Notes: a model not told the origin generated them from the sequence alone. A DNA stretch of 64,000 bases from Planctomicrobium piriforme (GCA_945860955.1 CAMATH010000028.1:1-64000), one strand, 5' to 3'. Positions 1 through 9,295 are shown, counted from the first letter of the stretch. Numbers and translations are program-made.

Positions 1-1077
1 ACCTATATCGACCATGTGCGGTTGCTGGCGATCGACCATCCTGCAGACGTGGAAGTCTTCTCGAATGAAAAGGTCGGCCCCTCCGAGATTTCAGAGTATC
101 AGATACACACCGTCCGGCAACGTCGCGCACCAGTCGCCGCCCGGGACAAGCACGGTCGCGACGTTTTGGATGAGATCTCGCTCGCCGACCGGCGGTTTTT
201 CCGGGGCTTTGACTCGACGCCGCGGACTGGTCGGGTCGATTCCCATTATCTCGAACTCGATCTCGGCGACTTGGGACCGCACGAAAAGGCGAAGAAGATC
301 CAGTTGGTCCTGTCCGGGTACATCTATCCGGTTCCGACTTCGGTGGGAGTGGGACTCGCTCAAGACTCGAGGAATCCCCCGGGAAGTCCGCCGGCCCTGT
401 GGGTGCCCGATGCCCAGGGGGAATGGCGTGAGGTTCGCCCATTCACCGGTTTTCCGGGAGGCAAGAACAAGACGGTTGTGCTGGATCTGTCCGACGCTTT
501 CTTGACCCGCGATTACCGGTTGCGAATCTCGACGAATTTTGAGATTTACTGGGACGAAGTGTTTTTCACGCTGGACGAATCGCCCGCTGAGGTGCGACAG
601 ACTCCCGTGGAACTGACCCGAGCCGATCTGCATTTTCGCGGCTTTTCGGAGCGGCGAACGTCGCCGCACAATGGGCCCGATACGTACATTTACGATGTGG
701 TGGAGAAGCGAACGGTGTGGTTGCCGATGGAGGGGAACTTCACCCGGTTTGGCGACGTGCGGCCGTTGCTGGCGACCGAGGACGATCAGCTTGTGGTGTT
801 TGGGTTTGGTGACGAGTTGACGCTCGAGTTCGCCGAACCTCCGCCGCCACCGGCAGGCTGGAAACGCGATTACATTCTGCACAACGTCGGCTGGGACAAG
901 GACTGCGACCCGAACGTGCTATTGAGTGGTTCGGTCGAGCCGCTGCCCTTCCGGGCGATGACCTGCTACCCGTATGGACCGGATGAGGAGTATCCGATGA
1001 CCGCCGCCCATCGCGCGTACTTGAAGAAGTACCAGACACGGCGGATGGACCGGATGGCCTTTTGGCGAGGGCGGTAA
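1..1077 (+). CDS. C-terminal part of a large secreted CRTAC1/FG-GAP-like protein, 5' end outside window
   Basis: The frame is open from the first base of the window, with codons reading TYIDHVRLLAIDHP, and ends at TAA 1075-1077. The true start is therefore upstream, and the GTG at 16 is only the first start-like codon inside the window. About 358 residues are visible. The tail carries GWDKDCDPN, EPLPFRAM and YPYG in that order, a pattern I associate with C-termini of large planctomycete and acidobacterial proteins of the CRTAC1/ASPIC-UnbV type; that assignment is from memory. A proline run (PPPPPAGW) precedes this block. No membrane segment is visible in this part. The role is unknown, probably extracytoplasmic. 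It converges with apt, 85 bp away. Confidence 0.8.
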   Translation, partial: TYIDHVRLLAIDHPADVEVFSNEKVGPSEISEYQIHTVRQRRAPVAARDKHGRDVLDEISLADRRFFRGFDSTPRTGRVDSHYLELDLGDLGPHEKAKKIQLVLSGYIYPVPTSVGVGLAQDSRNPPGSPPALWVPDAQGEWREVRPFTGFPGGKNKTVVLDLSDAFLTRDYRLRISTNFEIYWDEVFFTLDESPAEVRQTPVELTRADLHFRGFSERRTSPHNGPDTYIYDVVEKRTVWLPMEGNFTRFGDVRPLLATEDDQLVVFGFGDELTLEFAEPPPPPAGWKRDYILHNVGWDKDCDPNVLLSGSVEPLPFRAMTCYPYGPDEEYPMTAAHRAYLKKYQTRRMDRMAFWRGR

Positions 1078-1162
1078 CTTTCAGTTGTCGCACCGCGCAG
1101 CGCGCCGTTCTGGTGAAAGACGCGTGGGTCGTTCGACTGCGGATTGGTCGATCGCCGCGAGT

Positions 1163-1696
1163 TCACTCCCCTTCGAAATCAATCAGACTCACGAGATCGT
1201 ACTGGGACAGGCGTTTTCGGCCCCCGAGTTCCGGCAACTCGATGATGAACGCGCAGCCGACCAAAACTCCCCCCAGTCGCTCAGTGAGCTGACAGGTCGC
1301 CAGGCAAGTTCCGCCTGTCGCCAGAAGGTCGTCGACGACCAGACAGCGTTCCCCTGGCTTCAGCGCGTCGACGTGCATCTCGATGCAGTCGGTCCCGTAT
1401 TCGAGTGCGTATTCCTGGCGTTCCACCGCGAACGGGAGTTTCCCCTTTTTTCGTGCCATGACCAGACCGCAATTCAGGTGGTGGGCCAGCGCCCCTCCGA
1501 TCACGAATCCGCGCGACTCAATCGCCACCACCTTGTCGATCGGCGAATAGCGATACCGTTCAACGAACAGATCGATCGCCCGTTTGAATCCCCAAGGATC
1601 CTGGATCAGGGTGGTGATATCGCGGAACTGGATACCCGGTTTCGGAAAGTCGGGAATCGTTCGGACGAGAGACTTGAGATGGTCGTTGGAGTGCAT
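1163..1696 (-). CDS. apt: Adenine phosphoribosyltransferase
   Basis: A type I PRTase that would make AMP and pyrophosphate from adenine and PRPP (purine salvage, cytoplasm). With the ATG at 1694-1696 the protein has 177 residues, the usual Apt length, and begins MHSNDHLKSLVRTIPDFP followed by the family's KPGI(Q)FRDITTL block. The PRPP-binding signature CLVVDDLLATGGT is intact, and ESRGF and ARKKGKLP match the hood and flexible-loop positions of Apt. The frame stays open upstream to 1819, but those residues resemble no Apt N-terminus, so the internal Met was chosen. No clear Shine-Dalgarno was seen. The gene stands alone, convergent with the truncated gene to its left and divergent from the propeller gene at 1893. 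Confidence 0.93.
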   Translation of the reverse strand: MHSNDHLKSLVRTIPDFPKPGIQFRDITTLIQDPWGFKRAIDLFVERYRYSPIDKVVAIESRGFVIGGALAHHLNCGLVMARKKGKLPFAVERQEYALEYGTDCIEMHVDALKPGERCLVVDDLLATGGTCLATCQLTERLGGVLVGCAFIIELPELGGRKRLSQYDLVSLIDFEGE

Positions 1697-1892
1697 GGAG
1701 CCGTGTTTGGGGGTGATGGGTGAGACGTCGTAACAGGGGCAGTTCCGCAGCCAAGAGTGTGTCGGGGGGGGGCAGGACGCATCCCCCAGGGCGAGATCGT
1801 AGTCCTTCCCGCGCGACATTGGTACAAAACACCCTTCTCAAATTGTTCCCTCCTCCGCCCCACGCCTTGTCCATCCCAGGGAGTTGTCGACC

Positions 1893-3182
1893 ATGCCGCG
1901 TTTGTCTCGATTCTGTCTGGCGTTCGGTCTGTGGCTTGCCGTGGCGCTTTCGGGTTACGCCGCGGAACCGACGGACAACCCGGGGAAGGGGCGTCCAATT
2001 CACTTTGGTTCGAACGATTGGCCTTGGTGGCGCGGTCCGACCCGTGACGGAGTCGCGCCGACGGGGGATTCCCCTCCCGTCACCTGGAGCGAAACCGAGA
2101 GTATTCTCTGGAAGGCGGATGTCCCGGGACGTGGCCACGGGTCACCCACGGTGTTTGGCGACCAAGTGTTCTTGACGGCCGCCGAGCCGGATCGAGAGGT
2201 GCAGTCGGTTCTCTGTTTTGACCGGCGGACAGGAAAACGGATGTGGCAATCGGTTGTCCATGAAAAGGGGTTCACCACCAAGGGGAACGCGAAGAGTTCA
2301 CTCGCTTCCTCCAGCGTCGCCTGCGACGGCGAACGGCTATATGTCAGCTTTCTCAATCGCGAGGCGATCTATCTGACGTGCCTCGACCTTCAGGGGGCCT
2401 TGCTGTGGCAGACGAAAATCACCGACTTCGCGCTGCACCAGGGATACGCGGCGTCGCCCGCGCTGTATGACTCTGTGGTGATGATCTCGGCCGACAGTAA
2501 GAGCAACGGGCTGTTCGCCGGCGTCGACAGGGCGAGTGGTAAGATCGTCTGGAAGCACGAGCGGCCCAAGCTGCCAAACTATACTTCGCCGATCGTCCTG
2601 TCCGTCGCCGGGCGGGACCAGGTGTTCCTCACGGGATGCAATCTGGTGTCGAGTTTTGATCCCAAATCGGGCAAGAAACTCTGGGAAATCGCGGGGGCCA
2701 CGGAAGAATGCGTGACGTCGACCGTCACGGACGGAAAGGTCATTTTCAGCAGCGGGGGGTATCCTAAAGACCATCTGGCGGCGATTGCTGCCGACGGCTC
2801 CGGTAAAATCGTGTGGGAAAACAAATCGCGAGTTTACGTTCCCTCAATGATCGTCCGCGACGGATATTTGTATGGGACGCTGGATGCGGGAGTCGCAATG
2901 TGCTGGCGGTGTTCGGACGGAGCGGAAATGTGGAAACAGCGTATGGGTGGCACTTTCAGTGCCTCATTGGTCCTGGCCGGCGCCACGCTGTATGCCTGCA
3001 ACGAAGAGGGGCAAACGTTCGTTTTCAAAGCCACACCGAAAGGCTTTGAATCCCTGGGAGAGAATCGATTGGGAATCAGCGTGTTCGCCAGCCCGGTCAT
3101 TTGTGGTGGTCGCATTTACCACCGCGTGGCTCATGAAGTGGATGGTCAACGTCGCGAGGTTCTGTATTGCATCGGGAAGTAG
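1893..3182 (+). CDS. Secreted PQQ-like beta-propeller repeat protein
   Basis: The protein has 429 residues. It starts at ATG 1893 behind AGGGAG (1878-1883), rather than at the TTG at 1884. An N-terminal signal peptide (hydrophobic FCLAFGLWLAVAL, then GYAAEP) is followed by WPWWRGPTRDG, the usual opening of planctomycete PQQ-like propellers. Repeating blade motifs such as GKRMWQS, GKIVWKHE, GKKLWEI and GAEMWKQR run through the rest. This is the non-enzymatic-looking PQQ_2/PQQ_3 class. I see no CxxCH and no full quinoprotein dehydrogenase active site, so an exported substrate- or scaffold-binding propeller is as likely as an enzyme. A second, separately encoded member of the same family lies at 13725-15089. 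Confidence 0.85.
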   Translation: MPRLSRFCLAFGLWLAVALSGYAAEPTDNPGKGRPIHFGSNDWPWWRGPTRDGVAPTGDSPPVTWSETESILWKADVPGRGHGSPTVFGDQVFLTAAEPDREVQSVLCFDRRTGKRMWQSVVHEKGFTTKGNAKSSLASSSVACDGERLYVSFLNREAIYLTCLDLQGALLWQTKITDFALHQGYAASPALYDSVVMISADSKSNGLFAGVDRASGKIVWKHERPKLPNYTSPIVLSVAGRDQVFLTGCNLVSSFDPKSGKKLWEIAGATEECVTSTVTDGKVIFSSGGYPKDHLAAIAADGSGKIVWENKSRVYVPSMIVRDGYLYGTLDAGVAMCWRCSDGAEMWKQRMGGTFSASLVLAGATLYACNEEGQTFVFKATPKGFESLGENRLGISVFASPVICGGRIYHRVAHEVDGQRREVLYCIGK

Positions 3183-3252
3183 CGACAGGCGCGGTTGCTT
3201 TTCTCAGTCCGACGGCGCGGGGTCACACACTGGCGACGTGACGCGGTTGGGG

Positions 3253-4200
3253 TCATCCGCCGTACGTCTTGCCTGGCCAGTTGCTCCACCAATTCTGGAA
3301 CAGCTTCAACTGCGCCTCGGCGAAGTGCTGCTGGCTGGTTGAAAGCCGATCGGACTCATTGAAGTGGAGTTCGTAGTCCCGATCTCCTAGCAGCACGAGC
3401 AGGTATTTGTAGTACAGCACCAGATCGGGGCCTTCGTCGAACCGCGACAGCTCGGCGAGTCCCTCTTCCAGTTCTCGCGCCAATCGTCGCGCTTCAACAT
3501 CCCCTTGGGCCGCCAGTCGACACAACGCGATCAGATGCAGCACTTCGCGGGGCAAGCAGTTGCCGATCCCCGTGATCGCCCCCACCGCACCGCAGCGAAT
3601 GAACCCATGGCAGACTTGGGTGTCGACCCCTGCCATCAACACCACACCGCTTTCGGCGTGAGTGATGTGTTCGGCGGCATAGCTCAGGGAATTTGCTCCG
3701 CCGAATTCCTTGAATCCCACCAGATTCGGAAACTCACGTCGCAGATCGAAGAACAGGTCGGCCTTGGTTTCGAATCCGTAATAGGGACTGTTGTAAATGA
3801 CCGCGGGGAGTTTGGGAGCGGCAGCGAGAACGCCGGCGAAATGAGCCCGCTGGGCGGCGGGCGAGGTTCCCCGCGACATCAACCGTGGAATGACCATCAA
3901 TCCGCAGGCCCCCACCTGTTGCGCATGGGCGGCATGGGCGGCGGCCCGGGCCGGATTTTGTGCTCCGGTCCCGACGACCACGGGGACACCCGCCTCGGTC
4001 AGTCGGCGAACCCCTTCCTGACGCTGTTCATCCGTTAAGAGCGGCCAGTCCCCCATGGAACCGCAGTACACGACCCCCTGCATTCCCGCCGCCATCAACG
4101 CCTGCGCCTTCTTCACCAGAGCGGCATAGTTCGGTGTGCGATCGGGCTGGCACGGCGTCATCAGGGCCGGTATGCAACCCTGGAAAATGCTCGAATTCAC
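3253..4200 (-). CDS. Dihydrodipicolinate synthase / N-acetylneuraminate lyase family aldolase
   Basis: A class I aldolase TIM barrel of 315 residues (DapA/NanA superfamily). The Schiff-base lysine is visible in VGFKEF, and the catalytic tyrosine region in VIYNSPYYG. YCGSMGDWPLLT occupies the place of the usual GTTGE substrate loop, and GTGAQNP is the next strand motif. The altered loop (GSMGDW) argues against lysine-biosynthetic DapA and for a catabolic 2-keto-acid aldolase such as the NanA, 4-hydroxyproline or sugar-acid type; the substrate cannot be told. The start is ATG at 4198-4200. It is followed on the same strand by the small hypothetical at 4281, which is transcribed toward it. Confidence 0.85.
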   Translation of the reverse strand: MNSSIFQGCIPALMTPCQPDRTPNYAALVKKAQALMAAGMQGVVYCGSMGDWPLLTDEQRQEGVRRLTEAGVPVVVGTGAQNPARAAAHAAHAQQVGACGLMVIPRLMSRGTSPAAQRAHFAGVLAAAPKLPAVIYNSPYYGFETKADLFFDLRREFPNLVGFKEFGGANSLSYAAEHITHAESGVVLMAGVDTQVCHGFIRCGAVGAITGIGNCLPREVLHLIALCRLAAQGDVEARRLARELEEGLAELSRFDEGPDLVLYYKYLLVLLGDRDYELHFNESDRLSTSQQHFAEAQLKLFQNWWSNWPGKTYGG

Positions 4201-4280
4201 GCTGTTCTCTCTTCGAAGTGGGTTCGGTTTGTCACGCTGGATTCTTGTCCCGGCGGTCGTCGCGCGGAAACGGAAGTAGT

Positions 4281-4700
4281 CTAGCGATTTTGTCCATCGG
4301 ATGCCTGGTGACCGGCGGAGTCGGTCATCTCGATCCAGATTTCATCGGGGGACTCGAGTGGATTCACGAAAATGGATACGGGTGTCACCTGCTGGTTTAC
4401 CTGTGATTCGCACAACGTGACCATCTCGGATGTGACCACCGCGAGGCGCCGCCCCGGCGTTTCCAGGGGGTACTCCCGCAAGACCTCGATCCAGGTGCCG
4501 CCATCCGGTGGGGGGCCTTCGGAAAAACGCACCACAACCTCACCATCCACCTCAGCACGTGCCGCGATGGAAATGCAGGTCGGATTGCGCGAACACACCG
4601 CGTTGTCGTCGTACTGCGGAACAAGAATCTTCCGATGAGTGGGATCCAGGACGAACAATATTCCGTGGGGCAGTGCAGTGGTCACGCGACTTGGTGGCAT
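4281..4700 (-). CDS. Small hypothetical protein
   Basis: A 139-residue ORF with no signal peptide or membrane segment. It is rich in beta-prone stretches (TWIEVLREYPLE, RLAVVTSEMVTLCESQ) and has two cysteines close together in the N-terminal third (VCSRNPTC). The composition looks like a real soluble protein rather than a shadow, because the opposite strand is broken into short overlapping frames. I do not recognise the family. It lies between the aldolase gene and the YhiN-type flavoprotein on the same strand, about 80-90 bp from each, so co-transcription is possible. The start at 4698-4700 is the first ATG; later Met codons are possible. Confidence 0.55.
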   Translation of the reverse strand: MPPSRVTTALPHGILFVLDPTHRKILVPQYDDNAVCSRNPTCISIAARAEVDGEVVVRFSEGPPPDGGTWIEVLREYPLETPGRRLAVVTSEMVTLCESQVNQQVTPVSIFVNPLESPDEIWIEMTDSAGHQASDGQNR

Positions 4701-4788
4701 TGGACATTCGCATCTGTGAATTGTGTTTGTCGGTGACTGGTTCGTGAATGCCTACCTTCACACGGGGAAGAGCAACCAGAGCCGTGAG

Positions 4789-6075
4789 TTAGGCACGCAG
4801 ATTCTCGGCATCGATCGCCAACGGAATGGCGTTGGCCGCCAGCCACGCCGTGCTGAACGCCGCCTGAAAATTATAACCCCCAATCGGCCCGTCGAGATCC
4901 AGCACCTCCCCCGCCAGATACAGACCGGCATGCAGTCGACTGCACATCGTACGGGAGTCGACGGAGTCCAGCGAAATTCCCCCCGCAGTCACCTCCGCTT
5001 TTTCGAATCCCAGGGATCCGGTGACCGGGATGTGGCACCGTTTGACTGCGGAGACGAACGCCACGCGCTGCGCTTTAGTGAGGTCGGCCCCCCGCTGTTC
5101 CATCGGCACTCCCGACTGTTGCCACAGCGATTCCACCAAGCGGCGCGGCAGGAGATCGTCAAACAGTCCGTGGATCGATTTTCGTCCAGCCTGGGACGTA
5201 CGGTCCCGCGTCAGTCGATCGAGTTCCTCCGCGTGGATTGTGGGGAGGAAGTCGCAACAGAGGGTTGCCGAGGAATTGGCCAGAGCGGTCGCCCCCCGGC
5301 TGACATTCAACACCACCGGTCCCGAGACGCCGCGGTGGGTGAACAGAAACGACCCGCGATCGACGGGTGGCCGCGCATCGACAGCGACCGGCGTCCCCCC
5401 CGGTTGATTTCGCGCGACCACCGACACCCCCACATCGGGCAATGTCACTCCCGACAACTCGCGGATCCAGCCAGCGTCCGAGGTGAGTGGCACCAACGAC
5501 GGGCGGGGCGCGACAATCGTGTGTCCCAAATCCGCCAGCCAGCAGTAGGCGTCTCCCGTCGTGCCACAACCGGGATACGATTTGCCTCCAACGGCGATGA
5601 TCACATTCCCCGCGGTCAACTGTCCGCCAGCCGACTCGACCCGCCAGCCTGACGCGATCGGGGCCAGCCCGGTCACTGGCCGCGAATAGTGCGTGACGCA
5701 TCCCGATCGGGCGAGTCGGTCGGTGAAGGCGCGCAACACGTCGGCCGCTTTGTCGCTCTCGGGAAAGATCTTGCCGGTCGGCTCGATCTTGGTGCGAACC
5801 CCTTCAGCGGCGACCAACACCACCAGATCGGCGGGGCCTAGAGCCGCCAACGCCGAATGCAGGAACCGTCCCTGTGTACCAAACGCCTGCACTATTCCCC
5901 GGCGGTCGGTATTCTGTGTCAGATTGCAGCGACTTCCTCCCGACATCAGGATTTTGACCCCGGGCTTGCGGTTCTTTTCGATCAGCAGTGTCCGCAGTCC
6001 CCGTTCCGCCGAGCGGGCCGCCGCCAGAAGTCCCGCCGCCCCCGCCCCCACGACGATTACGTCAAAATCGTTCAT
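4789..6075 (-). CDS. NAD(P)/FAD-dependent oxidoreductase, HI0933/YhiN family
   Basis: The protein has 428 residues. The N-terminus IVVGAGAAGLLAA is a Rossmann FAD-binding GxGxxG fold, and MSGGSRCNLTQ and GGKSYPGCGTTGD are signature blocks of the HI0933-like (YhiN/BaiN) flavoproteins. The C-terminal flavin contact block AGEVLDLDGPIGGYNFQ is complete. The length fits the family norm of about 390-430. Members are soluble flavoproteins of mostly uncharacterised function; some act as reductases of unsaturated carbonyl substrates, but the sequence gives no substrate. It lies just downstream of the ABC exporter gene, with a 7-bp gap between that gene's stop and this start, which suggests co-transcription. 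Confidence 0.9.
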   Translation of the reverse strand: MNDFDVIVVGAGAAGLLAAARSAERGLRTLLIEKNRKPGVKILMSGGSRCNLTQNTDRRGIVQAFGTQGRFLHSALAALGPADLVVLVAAEGVRTKIEPTGKIFPESDKAADVLRAFTDRLARSGCVTHYSRPVTGLAPIASGWRVESAGGQLTAGNVIIAVGGKSYPGCGTTGDAYCWLADLGHTIVAPRPSLVPLTSDAGWIRELSGVTLPDVGVSVVARNQPGGTPVAVDARPPVDRGSFLFTHRGVSGPVVLNVSRGATALANSSATLCCDFLPTIHAEELDRLTRDRTSQAGRKSIHGLFDDLLPRRLVESLWQQSGVPMEQRGADLTKAQRVAFVSAVKRCHIPVTGSLGFEKAEVTAGGISLDSVDSRTMCSRLHAGLYLAGEVLDLDGPIGGYNFQAAFSTAWLAANAIPLAIDAENLRA

Positions 6076-6082
6076 CGGGCAC

Positions 6083-7945
6083 TCACCGTTCCATCCCCAT
6101 TGCCTGAAGTTCAGCGGCCATTTTGTAGTGCCCCGGAACCCGCAGCAGTTCCGCGTGAGTTCCCGACTGCACCAACCGCCCCTTGTCGAAGACCAGCACC
6201 AGGTCGGCTCGCCGCAGCGTACTCATGCGATGCGCCACGACAAACGTCGTCCGCCCCTCCATCGCCTGGTCCATCGCCGCCAGAATCTCCTGTTCGGTTT
6301 CCGGATCGATCGCCGCCGCCGGGTCGTCCATCAGCAGAATCCTCGGATCAAGCAGCACCGCCCGCGCGATCGCCAGTCGTTGTCGTTGCCCCCCCGAAAG
6401 ATCCATTCCCCATTCACCCAGCAGTGTGTCGTACCCTTCTGGCAGACGGTTGATGAACTCATGGGCGCAGGCGACGCGGGCCGCCCGTTCAATCTGGTCA
6501 CGCGTCGCGTACGGCCGGCCAAACGCGATGTTGGCGGAGATGCTGTTGCTGAAGAGAAAACTCTCCTGAAACACAATCCCCACCTGACGACGCAATTCAT
6601 CGACATTCAGCTCGCGAACGTCGATTCCATCGATCTTCACGCACCCGGAGGTCGGGTCATAAAACCGGGGAATCAGCGACAGGAGCGTACTCTTCCCCGC
6701 GCCGGTTTCTCCCAGAATCGCCACCCTCTGCCCCGTCTCCACTCGAAATGACACGCCACTCAACACCGGGGAATCGGCATCGTAGGCGAAACTCACGTTG
6801 TCAAATTCCACCAGGCCGTCAAGCCGCGGACGATGGATCGCGGTCGGCTTCGACTCGATTTCGATCGGCGAATCCAGAACCTCAAACACCCTGCGGGCAC
6901 CACTCAGACTTTGCTGTACGCTGTTGGTGATGTTCGTGAGATTCGCGACCTGGTTCGCGAACTGCGTCAGCAGGCCGGCAAACACCACCAGTCCCGTTCC
7001 CAGCGAAAGGCGATCCTGCGTCACCATATAGCCGCCGTAGATCAGCAGAATCACCACATTCAGTTGAGTCAGGAACCCGATGGTGGGAGTGAACAGACTC
7101 ACCCGCCAGAAGATGTTCCGCTGATGCGACTCGACCGCGCGAACCGCGTGGTCGAATTTCGCAATCTCCTCGTTTTCCCGGCCGAAACCTTTGACGACAT
7201 GCACCCCCTGAATATTCTCGGCGAGCGTCAGCACCACCTGGTCGGCGAGATCGCGGGTCTTGTCGTAAAGCGGGCGAACGCTGCGCGAAAACAGTACCGT
7301 CACCCCCCACAGGATTGGTGTTGTTCCCAGACAGGCGGCCGTCACCCCCGCGTCGATGCGGACCATGTACACGACATAGCAGACCAGCGATAGGACCAAC
7401 AACGCGAGCTGAATGATCACGCCATCGATGAACGTGCGGACCGACTGCACGTCGCCGGTCACCCGGTTCATGATACTCCCGGTCGCGTTGCCGTCAAAAA
7501 AACGGAAACTGAGCCGTTGCAGTTTGTCGTACACCTCAGCCCGCAAGTCGACGACAATCTGTTCGTGGACCAGCTTGCCCGACGCGACCGCATAGATGTA
7601 ATTGAGTACGCCACGGCAGATAGACAGACCCAAAATCGCGCCGGCGATGGCGGCAACTTCCGCCATGGGTGGCCAGTCACCGGGAGGACGCCAGCCGAAC
7701 GGGTATTGCGCGGGGGACTTGGCCTCACCGGCGTGAAACAGCACCGCGTCGATTCCGACGCCAGTCAGCCCGAGTCCCCCCAGTCCCGTGGCGAGCAGCA
7801 GCCCCTGCAGCGCCAGCAGTTGCAGGCAACCGAGCCGATATTTCCAACCCAGCCCCAGCATCCGCCACAGCAGTTCGCCGTTGGTCAATTCGCGCGCGGC
7901 CCAGCGCGAACCGGGAGGGAGATCAGTCGAGTGGGGAGGGGTCAT
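6083..7945 (-). CDS. ABC exporter, fused permease and ATPase (MsbA/LmrA type)
   Basis: One polypeptide of about 620 residues from the ATG at 7943-7945 (MTPPHSTD...). The frame runs open to 8023, but that extension overlaps larB. The N-terminal half has about six membrane helices, including a long extracytoplasmic or linker segment after the first. The C-terminal half is an ATPase with Walker A GETGAGKST, Q-loop VGIVFQE, signature LSGGQRQRLAIARAV, Walker B ILLMDDP, D-loop AAAID and H-loop VAHRMS. The residue after the Walker B aspartate is Asp rather than the catalytic Glu. The transported substrate is unknown; lipid or drug export is the family norm. It is followed within 8 bp by the YhiN-type gene. 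Confidence 0.92.
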   Translation of the reverse strand: MTPPHSTDLPPGSRWAARELTNGELLWRMLGLGWKYRLGCLQLLALQGLLLATGLGGLGLTGVGIDAVLFHAGEAKSPAQYPFGWRPPGDWPPMAEVAAIAGAILGLSICRGVLNYIYAVASGKLVHEQIVVDLRAEVYDKLQRLSFRFFDGNATGSIMNRVTGDVQSVRTFIDGVIIQLALLVLSLVCYVVYMVRIDAGVTAACLGTTPILWGVTVLFSRSVRPLYDKTRDLADQVVLTLAENIQGVHVVKGFGRENEEIAKFDHAVRAVESHQRNIFWRVSLFTPTIGFLTQLNVVILLIYGGYMVTQDRLSLGTGLVVFAGLLTQFANQVANLTNITNSVQQSLSGARRVFEVLDSPIEIESKPTAIHRPRLDGLVEFDNVSFAYDADSPVLSGVSFRVETGQRVAILGETGAGKSTLLSLIPRFYDPTSGCVKIDGIDVRELNVDELRRQVGIVFQESFLFSNSISANIAFGRPYATRDQIERAARVACAHEFINRLPEGYDTLLGEWGMDLSGGQRQRLAIARAVLLDPRILLMDDPAAAIDPETEQEILAAMDQAMEGRTTFVVAHRMSTLRRADLVLVFDKGRLVQSGTHAELLRVPGHYKMAAELQAMGMER

Positions 7946-8019
7946 CCGGCGGAGAACAAAGGGGCATCCTGGGCGCGAAACTGAGTGTATCGAAGTGGTC
8001 GGTGAGAAAACACCAACCG

Positions 8020-8811
8020 TCACGCGCGGCGGCGCGCGATCAGCCCGGCGACAAACCCTCCCTTGAAGCCCGCGTCAATGTTGACGACGGTCACATTCGC
8101 CGCACAACTGTTGATCATCCCCAGCAGTGCCGACAGTCCCTGAAAACTCGCGCCATATCCCACACTCGTGGGAACCCCAATCACCGGACAGGCGACAAAC
8201 CCGCCGACAATCGACGGCAGGGCCGCCTCCATGCCGGCGACCACGACAATCGCGTCGGCGTGTTCGAAGCGGTGCTTTTGCGCGGGCAGGCGGTGTGGCC
8301 CGGCGACCCCCACATCCACGATCAAGTCGACCCGACACCCCATCCACCGGGCTGTCTCAACCGCTTCTTCCGCGACCGGCCGATCGCTGGTGCCGGCCGT
8401 GATGACCACCACAAGCCCCCCGTCAGGTGACTGAGGCTCTGCGGTCGCGTCGGTTGCGGCGGGGAGGTCCAAACGCAACGTGCGAGCGAGCGGGTTGTGG
8501 ACCGCTTGTGGAAACACCTCCAGAACCATCGCCGACTGTTCGGGTGTGACGCGGGTCGCGAATCCGGACTGACCATGTTCCCGCAGCCGGGCGAGAATAT
8601 GAACGAGTGCCTGGGGGGTTTTTCCCGGTGCGTAGACAACTTCGGGATATCCGCAGCGGCGGGCGCGATCGAGGTCGAGTTGCGCTTCGACCCCCTGTTC
8701 TGAACTGACATAGCCCGATCGCAAGAGTTGCTCGGTCGCCTGCTCCACCGCGAGTTCCCCTTGTTGCAGGCGTTGCAGCAGGGAGGTGAGTTCGTCGAGT
8801 GAGACAGGCAT
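8020..8811 (-). CDS. larB: Nickel pincer cofactor biosynthesis protein LarB (AIR-carboxylase-like)
   Basis: The 263 residues align along their whole length with LarB as I know it. An N-terminal helical region ends in LDLDRARRCGYPEVVYAPGK, and a PurE-like C-terminal domain has VVITAGTSD, DVGVAGPHR, VVVAGMEAALPSIVGG and GVPTSVGYG. LarB carboxylates and hydrolyses nicotinic acid adenine dinucleotide as the first step to the nickel-pincer nucleotide of lactate racemase and related enzymes. Neither larC, larE nor larA is in this window. The gene is upstream of the ABC exporter on the same strand, with 74 bp between them. The start is ATG at 8809-8811. Confidence 0.92.
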   Translation of the reverse strand: MPVSLDELTSLLQRLQQGELAVEQATEQLLRSGYVSSEQGVEAQLDLDRARRCGYPEVVYAPGKTPQALVHILARLREHGQSGFATRVTPEQSAMVLEVFPQAVHNPLARTLRLDLPAATDATAEPQSPDGGLVVVITAGTSDRPVAEEAVETARWMGCRVDLIVDVGVAGPHRLPAQKHRFEHADAIVVVAGMEAALPSIVGGFVACPVIGVPTSVGYGASFQGLSALLGMINSCAANVTVVNIDAGFKGGFVAGLIARRRA

Positions 8812-9028
8812 GCGGCGAAGCGACGCGGGTGCGTCGACCGGGAATCAAAGAAAAGTGGAATGGGCGGGAGTTTCATCGCGTGGCACACGACTTCAGCGCC
8901 CCCGGCGGATATAACACCTCTGTGATGCGTGTGCCACTGTGCGCCCTGGGACTCGTTTTTCCTGCCGCGGAACTTGAGCATGTCTCCGTTCGATGCAACT
9001 TGTAGCGACGACGCTCCGCGGCGTCGCT

Positions 9029-9064
9029 CCGGATGTGGTTCCCGCGAAGCGGAACCACATCCGG
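9029..9064. repeat. Perfect 14-bp inverted repeat (hairpin)
   Basis: The arms CCGGATGTGGTTCC (9029-9042) and GGAACCACATCCGG (9051-9064) are perfectly complementary around the 8-nt loop CGCGAAGC. A smaller hairpin, CGACGC/GCGTCG (9009-9014 and 9021-9026), precedes it directly. There is no T-run, so it is not a standard terminator. I associate this kind of paired hairpin with dispersed palindromic elements in planctomycete genomes. Confidence 0.7.
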
Positions 9065-9295
9065 CTATGGTAAACACGCGACCGGACCGCTTAAAACGAC
9101 AGCCCACTTGTCCGGATGGTGAACGAGATCGGCGGCCATTAAGATCACTCGAATTCGCGCAAGACCCCATCCACTTCAGGTGGATGGTGAATCAGATCTT
9201 CGCTCTGTCGATCAAGTTGGGCCATTACCTAGCCACAGTTTTGGATCACCATTCGGATAGGCCGGATGGGGTCTGGACACTTGGGCAATTCGGGT

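Noticed and set aside
9115-9198. GGATGGTGAA direct repeats as part of an origin or iteron array
   Set aside because: Only two copies, 67 bp apart, and no DnaA box cluster or replication gene nearby.
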